From Eledone cirrhosa (taxonomy: Eukaryota; Mollusca; Cephalopoda; Octopoda; Eledonidae), in contig OZ024743.1 of NCBI GenBank assembly GCA_964016885.1, positions 174,355,706 to 174,419,705 on the forward strand: a stretch of DNA of 64,000 nucleotides, written 5' to 3'. The notes below the pieces were generated by a model that had not been told where the DNA came from, ran no database searches, and saw only the letters and a program-made list of their open reading frames with translations. Positions 22,645-32,200 of this stretch are shown piece by piece. Numbering within the stretch: position 1 is the first letter of the stretch; every line of letters starts with the position of its first letter. The position numbers were made by a program, and so were the translations under genes.

Positions 22645-23877
22645 CTACTTTATGTAGAAGCTACCGACTTTTTCGCTGACTGCTCTGTTTCTGATGGCAA
22701 GTTCTGGCGTTGGAAGGAGGGGGACCTTCGCCTTTGTTATTTTCTTTGGGCAGAAAGCCCTAAGGTGAGACTTCGATCCACAGTTGAAGCACTTTGGGTG
22801 CCTTACTTCCACAGATATGGGAAGTTGGGAGCCATTCCCGAGGTCTATTACGTCGGGAATAGTGATGATGCTGTCATTGTTGGTTTGGATGAGCATCTCC
22901 ATTCCAATACCAGACCAGTCTTCTCTCCCCAACTTCTGTACCTGCAGAATGGTTGTTTTATCCTTGATGCTTGCAAGAACAGACAGGACCAGCTAAGGCA
23001 CGGGTTCGTAGGGCGGAACCTGGGTTACCCTGACCGTTCCAATTTTTTTTCCCGCAGTAAAACGGGACTAATGTTATGTCATCACTTCGTAGGGTCCTCA
23101 GTGAGTGCGATTTTGCTTCCTGGATGGTAGCAAAAAGGACGTCCACGGTAGCATATTTCTTGCCTCGAGTGATGTAGGTTTTCTGTGTCCACACAGTTCC
23201 CAAGGCCTTCTGGATTTGCGCCTCCAAGGAGCTCTCCACACGACGCGATTTTGTGGCAATCATGCGGTATGACACTGTGCGTCGCTCTTGTTCCTCCAGG
23301 AAGTCAGTTGGTGGTTTCAAGGACACTGAAAATTCAGTTCTGGTTACCATGTGTCTTGTGACCACCATCTCCTCCTCTGTGACCAGGACTATTCTACGTT
23401 GCGAGCCACCTTTGCAAAAGAGATGGTCCCCTTTTCAGTGGCATCATTGTTGCTGCCGCTACTGATGCTACTGGTCTTGTTGTTTGTGCTGTTGATGTTG
23501 CTACAAATCGTGTTGTTGCTGTTATCACTGTTGCAGTTAGTTGTGTCTTTGGTGCCGCCATTGTTGTTGTTCTCGGTGCAATTTGTATTGTTGCTGTTTG
23601 TCGCTATTTGTTTTCATGTTAGTGGTGTTAATATTGTTGTTGCATTTATGTCATTTTTTCTGTTGTCTGTATTTTGGTTGTCGCTGTTACTGTTGTGGTT
23701 GGTGTGGTCATTTTTAAAAAAATTAGTATTCTCAGTATTGTCATTGCTGTTTTTGTTCACGTTGTTTGTGGTTGTGTTTGTTATAACAGTTTCTGTGTTC
23801 GCCGTAACCCTCCTCTCTACTTTTACATTGTTGTGGCACGACAGCAGACATATCGCTGGGGCGTGTGGCTCAGCCAT
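22645..23877 (-). pseudogene. Tx1-like ORF1, N-terminus and first gag-like module
   Basis: The start codon at 23877 (context AACATGG) opens an Asn/Thr-rich low-complexity N-terminus. After a frame change, 23368-22958 reads RRTVSYRMIATKSRRVESSL and similar. 22932-22645 reads GREDWSGIGMEMLIQ and a CX2CX4HX4C knuckle (CFNCGSKSHLRAFC), ending KVPLLPTP as the second module does. The knuckle-bearing domain therefore occurs twice in the element. Confidence 0.75.
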
Positions 23878-24060
23878 GTTTTTTATTCGATAACTTTTAA
23901 AAGTAAAAAGTTCAAATATTTGGGCCCTAGTATACTTTCCCCTTCACAGGGCAAAGTCCAAGGGCTTATATTTCTTACACAACAACAAAAATTTAACAAT
24001 AAATAATTATGACAGGTAAATAAAGAGACTTACGAGAGCGAGCAAAAAGACGTCCGATAA

Positions 24061-24859
24061 TGGTCTTGTTCAGTGTGTAGGAAAGGTGTAAGTAGGAACT
24101 CCATTCTCTGCCCCAAATGCAAACAAGGGGTACACAAGAGATGTAGCGGGATCTCAGGAAGCTTAATTAAGAATGTAGGCTTCACATGCAGCAGCTGTGC
24201 TGAGACAGCAAGCAGCAAACAGCCACAGGAAACAAGTACCACCAATCTCTGGGAGGGCTCTGTAGAAACAGTAGACAGCTTCTGCTACCTAGGTGACCGA
24301 ATTAGCAGAGGAGGTGGGTGTTCAGAAAGTACAATAACTAGGGTAAGAACGGGATGGAAGAAGTTTAGGGAACTACTACCACTGCTAGCTGCAAAAGGCT
24401 TCTCCCTCAGAATGAAAGGCAGACTGTATGATGCGTGTATCCGAACAGCAATGTTGCATGGTAGTGAGACCTGGGCGCTGAAGGTGGAAGACTTATGTAG
24501 ATTAGAGAGAAACGAAGCCTGCATGCTCCGATGGATGTGTAACAGTAATATACGTGAACGACAAAGCATAAATGAATTGAGAGAGACTGAGCATAAGAGG
24601 AATCAAATGCTGTGTGCAGGAGAGGCGGTTGCGCTGGTATGGACATGTGATGCGTATGAAGGATGACAGCTGCATAAAAAGGTGCAGAACACTAGAAGTT
24701 GATTGTAACCGCGGAGTGGGGAGACCCAAGAAGACCTGGGATGAGGTGATAAAAGCCGATCTTACCCAATTACACCTCTCAAAGGCAATGACACACGGCC
24801 GTGACCTCTGGCGTCACGCAGTAATACAGAGTACCCGACCTTCCATGGGTACAAGCTGA
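24061..24859 (+). pseudogene. RTE-like LINE, zinc-finger and post-RT region
   Basis: Opens W-S-C-S-V-C at 24061 and gives a CxxC...CxxC...HxxC...CxxC zinc-binding segment (CPKCKQGVHKRCSG; FTCSSC), then DSFCYLGDRISRGG, RTAMLHGSETWALKVE and, after a frameshift near 24600, QERRLRWYGHVMRM and GRPKKTWDEVI to a stop at 24857. The RT core lies upstream in intact copies and is missing here. The antisense relic at 7985-8985 is a homologue. Confidence 0.85.
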
Positions 24860-25162
24860 AGCATATAGACAATATGCCCCCACACCCTCCCACCGCAAGG
24901 TGGTCGTGGAGGTGCCACGGCAAAAAAGCACCCAGCCCACACTGTAAAGTGGACGTGTAGGCGCCATGAAAAAGCACCCAGCACTCACTGTAAATGAGGT
25001 TGGTGTTAGGAAGGGCATCCAGCTGTAGAAATCAAGCCAAATCAGTTCCTGTATGAGCAAGGCATGGTCAGCCGACCAGACACTGCCCACAACAGGACAA
25101 CCCGTCTAACCCATGCTAGCATGGAAGAACGGACGTAAAACGGTGATGATGATGATGATGAA
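24860..25162 (+). mobile_element. RTE-like LINE 3' UTR shared with SINE tails
   Basis: Directly after the LINE stop codon come two ~45-bp modules (GCACCCAGCCCACACTGTAA type), GGTTGGTGTTAGGAAGGGCA, CCATGCTAGCATGGAAGAAC and (GAT)n. These are the same modules that end the full-length SINEs. Confidence 0.88.
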
Positions 25163-25770
25163 TTGACAAGGAGGAGGCTAGCTCACTGTGTAGGATCTGT
25201 GGAGAGAGAGAGGAGACTGTGGCTCACATTGTATTCGAGTGTTACCACCTAGCCTAGACTCACTATAAGGGCTGGAGACATGATGTGATGGGCAGGGTGA
25301 TCCACTGGCATCTATGCAAAGTAAAAAATTTACCACATTCTGAGAAGTGGTATGAGCATAATCCAGAGTCGGTGATAGAAAACGATCAGGTGAAGGTGCT
25401 GTGGGATTTTAGGATACAGACGGACAAGAAATTAGAACACAATAGGCCTGACCTGGTGGTTTTGGACAAGGAAAAAATATTGTGCCTGATTGTAGATGTA
25501 GCTTGCCCATTTGACACGAGAGTGCAAGAAAAGGAGAGGGAGAAAATTAACTGATACCAGGACTTAAAGTGGGAGTTAAAAAGGATTTGGAACTGCCATG
25601 AAATCAAGGTCGTCCCGATTGTCATAGGCACACTAGGTACTATCTCAAAGAGTTTCCAAGGATGGTTAAAGAAGATTAGTCCAGCCCCACTTTTTGGAAC
25701 ACTTCAAAAGGCATGCTTGCTGGGAACAGCATGAACCCTCCAATACGTCCTGAATATTTGAGGCTGCAGG
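25163..25770 (+). pseudogene. LINE C-terminal REL-endonuclease fragment 1
   Basis: Starts in a CCHC-type finger (SLCRICGEREETVAHIVFEC, 25178-25240), then HWHLCKVKNL, WYEHNPESVIENDQVKVLW and the nuclease motif RPDLVVLDKEKILCLIVDVA (PD...D). A stop at 25552 (KIN, stop, YQDLKWELKRIW) and an early stop disrupt it. It ends LLGTA near 25733 and is followed by an (AAC/AAT)n tail (25807-25850). The PD...D motif marks the restriction-enzyme-like nuclease of R4/NeSL-type LINEs. Confidence 0.78.
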
Positions 25771-26036
25771 TAGCGGCTTGATATTCATTTCAACAAACTT
25801 TTCAGTTCAACAACAACAATAACAATAACAATAATAATAATAATAATAAGGAGGAGGGGGACATGGGTTAATCCAGTTAGATATTGTGTTGAAAACTGCA
25901 ACAATTGGATTATCTACATATCTAAGGGAATCACATGATTGGATGATCAAACTCGTTTTGAAACACGAAAGCATCAAAAGATGCACAAAGATACAGTAAT
26001 GGACTACAAATTTCAGAAGTCCCATTTACTGCTGAA

Positions 26037-26893
26037 ATGGAAAACACAGAAAAAGCAAAGCAGGTAACAGTAACTGCAAAGAAAGAACTGCTACAGAAAC
26101 TGGCTAAGAAATGGCAAGAAAAGCCTCTGTATGGAAAATACCCAGAAAGAGCTAACAATCCTGATGTTGAAAAACTTTAACCCATCAGTGGTTGGCATCC
26201 TCTGGACTGAAATCGGAGACTGAAGGACTGATTATATCAGCTCAAGATCAGTGTCTGCCAACAAAAAATTACCAAGCCAACATAATAAAAAATGGATGCA
26301 GCCCATTATGCTGTGTATGTAAAAAACAACCAGAGACCATTGATCATATAATTTCAATGTGCAGTCCTATAGCTCCAACCGAATACCTAAACAGGCATGG
26401 CAGAGCTGCACAATACATACATTGGATAATGTGTAAGCATTTTGACCTGCCCCATCAAAAGAATTGGTGGGAGCATCAACCATCTCCCATACTTGAAAAA
26501 GATCTTATCTCAATCTTGTGGAACTTTAGCATCCAAACAGACCGAAAAATAGATGCAAATAGACCTGATATAATATTGAAGAACTTTAAAAAGAGGGTAT
26601 GCCTGCTAATTGATATGTCTGTTCCAATAGACAAGAATGTATCTATAAAAACATTTGAAAAATTGAGCAAGTATAAGGACCTGGAGATAGAAATTGGAAA
26701 AATGTGGAAATTGAGAACTAAAACAATACCAGTGGTTGTAGGCGCTCTGGGAATGATACCTAAGGGGTCTAATGATTACTTATCGCAAATCCTAGGAAAC
26801 CCGCGTATAGGAGAAATACAAAAGATAGTACTAATGGGAACTGCCCATATACTAAAGGAAGATTCTGTCAATATAAGTACATCACAAGTCTAA
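26037..26893 (+). pseudogene. LINE C-terminal REL-endonuclease fragment 2
   Basis: 26037-26177 reads KKWQEKPLYGKYPERANNPD, then a frameshift. 26189-26890 is open: a finger (CCVCKKQPETIDHIISMC), YIHWIMCKHFDLPHQKNWWE, RPDIILKNFKKRVCLLIDMS (PD...D nuclease core) and KTFEKLSKYKDLEIEIGKMW, ending GTAHILKED. It is closer to intact than fragment 1 and clearly diverged from it, so the two are separate insertions or lineages. Confidence 0.82.
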
Positions 26894-27354
26894 ACACCTA
26901 AAGATGCATGTGCGAGTATGTATGTTCTTTCTTGAACATGGCGGACCTTGTTGTCTCTTGAGGTCACTGGTTGTGACTTGATGATAACTCGTATGAACAT
27001 AAAGCAAGATAAATGCAACTATAATAATAATAATCATCATCATCATCACTGCCACCACTCCCTCCCACCCTCCACCTTCCCTTCTTTCCTTCCTTCCTTC
27101 CTTCACGCTAGCATGGGTTAGATGAGAATTGTCCCACTTGAGGCAAGATTGTTTGGGTGACCGTGTCTCGCTCGTATAGTTACAAAACACTTGTTATTGT
27201 TAAGAATCCAGATATAGTAGGAAATCTTATAAACATGCCACTAATTTGGCATCATATAATGCAACAACATCATCTGTGCAGACACAACAAACTATTTGCC
27301 TTGACCTCTATAATTTATCAAAATATACCATAGCCATAACATTTGTAAAATTCT
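26894..27354. other. Unassigned sequence with CCTT-rich run
   Basis: Contains ATCATC (27030-27050) and (CTTC)n (27080-27105), with a LINE/SINE-tail-like CACGCTAGCATGGGTTAGA at 27104-27122, so an antisense SINE end is likely. Nothing else recognised. Confidence 0.45.
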
Positions 27355-27360
27355 AAGCAC

Positions 27361-27600
27361 TGACATGGCTGTGTGGTCCAGAAATTTGCTTTGCAACCAT
27401 GTAGTTTTGTGTTCAACCCACCAGTGTGGCAACTTGAGCAAGTGGTCTTATATCATAATCTCAAGTTGATAAATGCCTAGTGAGTGTTTGTTTTTTTTAG
27501 ATGGAAACTGTGTGGAAGCCTATCATGTGTGTCACTGGGGGTAAACTCTGACCTTCATCCAATTCTTACTGCCTGCTTAAAAAGGATATAAAACCAATGA
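27361..27600 (+). mobile_element. tRNA-derived SINE relic (ATGGCTGTGTGG type)
   Basis: The head GACATGGCTGTGTGGTCCAG, GCAACCATGTAG and TTGTGTTCAACCCA correspond to degenerate A and B boxes. The body AACTTGAGCAAGTGGTCT follows. A relative lies at 44147-44340. Confidence 0.6.
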
Positions 27601-27662
27601 TGATGAAACATTTTAAAAGCTGATGATGTACCATAACACTTTTAACACCTTATTCAGTGTAA

Positions 27663-28010
27663 CATCATCATCATCACCATCAGCATAATTTTTACATCTG
27701 CTTTCCATGCTGGCATAGGTTGAGTTGTCATATTTTGAGGTCAGGTGAACATTTCTGTTCATACATTCCGGGTTTGGCATGGTTTCTGTGGCTGGATGCA
27801 CTTCATAACACTACCAACTATCTTACAAGCTTTACTAAGTATGGGTTTTTTTTGTGGGACCATCACTATCACTTTACAGAGTTGATTGTGGATTTTATTA
27901 TGGCCTAGCACTATATCACTTTACAGAGTGAACTGGGTGTGCTTTATCCTGTCACCAGCACCATCACTTTACAGAGTTGACTGTGTGTTTTATCATGGCA
28001 CCAGCACTAG
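27663..28010 (-). mobile_element. Minus-strand SINE with expanded internal module
   Basis: ATCATCATCACC tail, CATGCTGGCATAGGTTGAG, then three or four ~50-bp modules ending ACTTTACAGAGT. Confidence 0.7.
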
Positions 28011-28261
28011 ATAGGTTGTCACATGATTGTCCAGTTTGAAGGGTTCCCCTAGCCCCAATAATGTCTCTGTTCACCAAACACAGTAAACTCTTATCTAGAT
28101 AAAAGAATGTTGAAATTCACTGTTCTAAAGTGTAGTTGTTTATATTCACCACAACACTTATTTTTATCGAATTTGAAAGGGTGAAAGGCAAAGTGGAGCT
28201 AAATAGGATTCAAAGCCAGAATGTAAAGGGCTTTTTAAGAAGTATCACAGGGTGTTTTCTC

Positions 28262-28455
28262 TAGTGATCTACCGATTCTACCATTCATCTGCCATATATT
28301 GCCATTTTGTCCAGTGCTCTACTGATTCTGTTATTCATCTGCCATATATTATTTTGTCCAGTGCTCTACCGATTCTGTTATTCATCTGCCATATATTATC
28401 ATTATGTCTAGTGCTCTACCGATTCTACCATTCATCTGCCATATATTGTCATTTT
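28262..28455 (+). repeat. ~55-bp tandem repeat, four copies
   Basis: The unit core CTACCGATTCTACCATTCATC, then TGCCATATATTGTCATT and GTCCAGTGCT, occurs four times with small indels. Confidence 0.85.
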
Positions 28456-28554
28456 TCTGTGTCCAAGAGTACTTTACCTGATTTTTCAACTATTATTTGT
28501 GATGATCGAGTATTGTTAAAGTCAACTACATTTCAAATGATTATTTTTTAAAGA

Positions 28555-28862
28555 GCACACAGTCCACTCTGTAAGGTGGTGATGCTGGTGCCACAATATA
28601 AAGCACCTAGTCCACCCTGTTGGGTGGTTATGCTGGTACCATGATGAAACAGCACCCAGTCCTTTCTGTTAGGTGGTCATGCTGGTGCCAGGATATAAAG
28701 CACCCAGTCCACTCTGTTGGGTGGTTGGCATTAAGGAGGGCATCCAGCTATAGAAACCAAACCAAAAACAGATCTGTATTATCAATACATGGTCACATAA
28801 TGTGATGATCTGTCTAACTCATGCTAGTGGAAAATAGATGTTAAATGGTGATGATAATGATA
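28555..28862 (+). mobile_element. SINE tail with expanded internal module, plus strand
   Basis: Three units of AAAGCACCCAGTCCACTCTG-type sequence with TGGTGCCA, then GGCATTAAGGAGGGCATCCA and a (GAT)n-like end. It lies just upstream of the first recognised exon of the N4BP2-like gene. Confidence 0.7.
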
Positions 28863-28896
28863 ATATTACTTATTCTATATATTTATTATCTTGCAG

Positions 28897-29257
28897 CATG
28901 TATCAAATATGACCCTGTCCCTTCATTTGGATATCACGGGAGGAAAAAATCAACTGATCTATTCATTCTGAAAGAAAACCTTACCCCACTGCCAAAAGCT
29001 AATTTAAATCCTTGCGCTAAAGAATTCAAGCCGTCTTCTGTGTTTGCATCACTGTATTCCTCTGTGGCAACAGCTCAGCCAGGTTTGAAACCTAAAGTCT
29101 GTAAGAAGAAGAATAACACCACCAACAACACCACCACCACAGCCCAGGCCAAATCTGACGAAGTTCTTCGGAAGCGAATTCAGTTTCTGTTGCACACAAA
29201 GAAGATTATTATATTGTTACGTGGATGTCCTGGCAGTGGTAAATCCACACTAGCCAA
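28897..29257 (+). CDS. N4BP2: N4BP2-like exon a: linker and P-loop
   Basis: Acceptor TATCTTGCAG, donor CCAA/GTAAGT. A Lys/Thr/Asn-rich linker precedes the strand IIILLRG and the Walker A motif GCPGSGKST (29223-29249), which holds the ATP phosphates. The exon opens with two bases of a split codon, so an upstream coding exon must exist. Confidence 0.92.
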
Positions 29258-32200
29258 GTAAGTCTTCTTCTTAATTATCTTATTAGAAACCATTATTTTG
29301 GGATTGGCAGTATCAGTAGAAGGTCGGACACCATGCTTTCCAGCATAGTTACGTCCCTTTACAGTCTGAGTTCAAATCCCGCCAAGGTTAACTTTGCCTT
29401 CCATCCTTACGGGGTAGATAAAATAAAGTATCAGTAATGCACTGGGTAATTGCTGGCCTTGTGCCAATTATTTTAATAATGGTTGCTACTATGGGCAGGA
29501 GGGGAAAGTCGATTAAATCTACCCCAGTGCATTACTGGTACTATATTTTATCGATCCTGTAAGGATGAAAGGCAAAAATAACCTCAACGGGATTTGAACT
29601 CAGAACGTAACTCTATGCTACGACATGTGGAGAGATGTCGTGCTGAGAAGGACCTGTCCAACCCATGTAAGTGTGGAAAAGCGGACGTAAAAATGATGAT
29701 GATATATATATATATATATATATAGAAGTAGTAACACAATAGTTAGTTCACCATACCGAGAACAATTGTTTCACCTTACGCGGATCTTCAGCTCGGACTG
29801 GTATATATATACCAAATAACCTTAAGACATGTTGTTTACATAATTGTATTTATTATGTAATACATATTTCAGTGACATGGTGGGTAGTTATTATGTAATG
29901 GTTACATCAGTAGCTGGCACAAGTGTGGCATCATCAGATGTTAACACAATTATGTGAAGTGCTTATGCTGATATGTTGCAGGTAAAATAGTTCCATCCCA
30001 GCACAGATCCAGTGAACATATGACACACCGAATCTAGTTTCTCCTTACTGTTTGTGTGTTAGAAGTATCTATTTTCTGATTGGTGGAATCTGCAGACTCT
30101 GAGAAACGTTCCTTAATTCCAGTGTTGACAGCTAACGTGTGTGGTTTGTCTCTATTGCTGCATGCTCTTTCTTGATGAGTGTAAAATATAAAATTGTCAT
30201 TTATTGTATTTTTTTGCTTATTCTTCTAGTTAAGTATTATCTGTTGTTGCCAGCCATGTCTAGGATTCAGATATCAATTGTACCTGCTTATTGGCACCAA
30301 ATATATATCTGCCTTGCAGTTGCTATGATAACAACAGCAATGTCCCCATTATCAACAACAAGAAGATAGCAATAATAGTAGTAATAATCCAGTACAGATA
30401 AATTGTAAATAAAATGCAAAATAAATGATAAAGATGAAAGTAATGGTGGTAAATGATAGTACTTACAATAAGGTTTCTTAGTCCTTTGACATTAAGATGT
30501 TATCAGGAACAATAGAGAGGAGGGGAAAGAAGGAAAAGGAAAGAAAGACGAATGTAAATAACAATAATTGGAAGTAAATTAAAAAGGAAAATAGAAAAAA
30601 TAAGATATGTAAAAATATGTGTATCTATATATATAAAGCTGAGGATGTGTGTGCTAAGGTTTGTAACGTATGCACGTCCACAATTTCCAACGGATTCTAT
30701 TTAAAGTTGGGACAATTATTGCTTTTGGTCAGGAAAAGGTCATGAAGCAAAGAAATTTCAAATCCATCAACAATAAGGGCAAAAATCGATCATGATCATT
30801 CCCCCCTCTTTATAATTTAACTGCTTTACTCTCTCTGTCGCTCTTCACTCCCTATATGACAACACTGCAGTGGAGCATTCCGTATTGACATACGGCTTAT
30901 CTGGGGCATTTTCACTCGGCTTATTGCAAATAAAACCCGCAAAATAACACTTCATATAACAGATTAACGCTATAGACATATGAATCGGAATGTAACCCGT
31001 GAACTTTTTCCTGGGAAAAATTATTCGAACAGACATGACCTCATTGCCAGAGTGTTCAGACTGAAACTGGCTAAACTCATGGCTTTAATCAAAAAGGGTC
31101 AGGTATTTGGGGTTGTAAAATGTGACATGTTCACCGTCGAATGGCAAAAACGAAGGCTGCCTCATGCTCACATTTTGATTTGGTTAGCTGATAAAATCAA
31201 TTCAAATGCCATAGACAGCTTCATTTCGGCTGAAATCCCTAACCCAGCAACTGACCAGGAATTACATGACATCGTCAAAGCTAACATGGTCCGTGTGCGT
31301 CGAATCCTAATGACCATCACACGTGTCTGAAAGGGGGGTCGTGCAGTAAGGGATGCCCCCCAAAATTTGTTGACCAGACTCAGACTAGTGGCGACGGGTA
31401 GCCCCTGTACAGGCGGAGATGGCCCGAGAACGGTGGCTTCACCACAACAGTAAAGGGAGGTCAAGTCGACAATAGATGGGTGGTCCCTTACTGCCCGCTT
31501 CTCTTGAAAAAGCGGGCAGTAAGGCACCACATCAACATTGAGTTTTGCAACTCCGTCAAGTCGATAAAATACATATGCAAATATGTAAATAAGGGCTCTG
31601 ATGCCGCAATGTTCGCATTTCAAGCTGAAAATAGCAGGGACGAGGTCACAGAATACCTGGTGGGGCGGTACATCAGTAGCAATGAAGCTTTTTGGCGCCT
31701 ATTTGGTTTACCCCTACACCAACGGCACCCCGCCATCGTACAGCTTGCGGTACATTTGGAAAATGGGCAAAGGGTTTACTTTACGGACCAAACCACTGCC
31801 AAGCTGGCCGCCGATCCGAAAGAGACCACTCTGACAGGCTTCTTCAAACTTTGCCAGTTCGATACATTTGCGCAAACAACTGTGTACCCCCAGGTTCCAT
31901 CCTACTTTATATGGTCGAAAAACACTTGGGTGCGAAGAAAGTCAGGCCAGGCTGTTGAAAGACATCCTGGTGTAAAATTTGACAGCTGTCTTGGAAGGGT
32001 TTACACTGTGCCCCCAAGTCAGCATGAGTGCTTTCATCTCCGCCTTCTTCTGCATGAAGTTGTAGGCCCACAAAGTTTTCAGGACCTCAAAACTGTTGAT
32101 GGAGAAATATGTGATACGTACCGGGAAGCTTGCTTTAAGCGTGGTCTTTTGGAAGATGATTCGCAATGGGATTCCACTTTAGCAGAGGGTGCTTTGTTGA

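Larger units (their letters stand above)
17267..24060 (-). mobile_element. Tx1-like LINE, minus strand
   Basis: Reading leftward: start codon region of ORF1 at 23877, two gag-like zinc-knuckle modules, then an ORF2 with endonuclease, reverse transcriptase and C-terminal zinc finger, a short 3' UTR and an (ATT)n tail (17268-17291). The RT motif INLDQSKAFDRVDH and SAYADD resemble Tx1/L1-group elements. Many frameshifts make it inactive. The 5' limit is set by the start of other LINE coding sequence at 24061 and is approximate. Confidence 0.82.
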
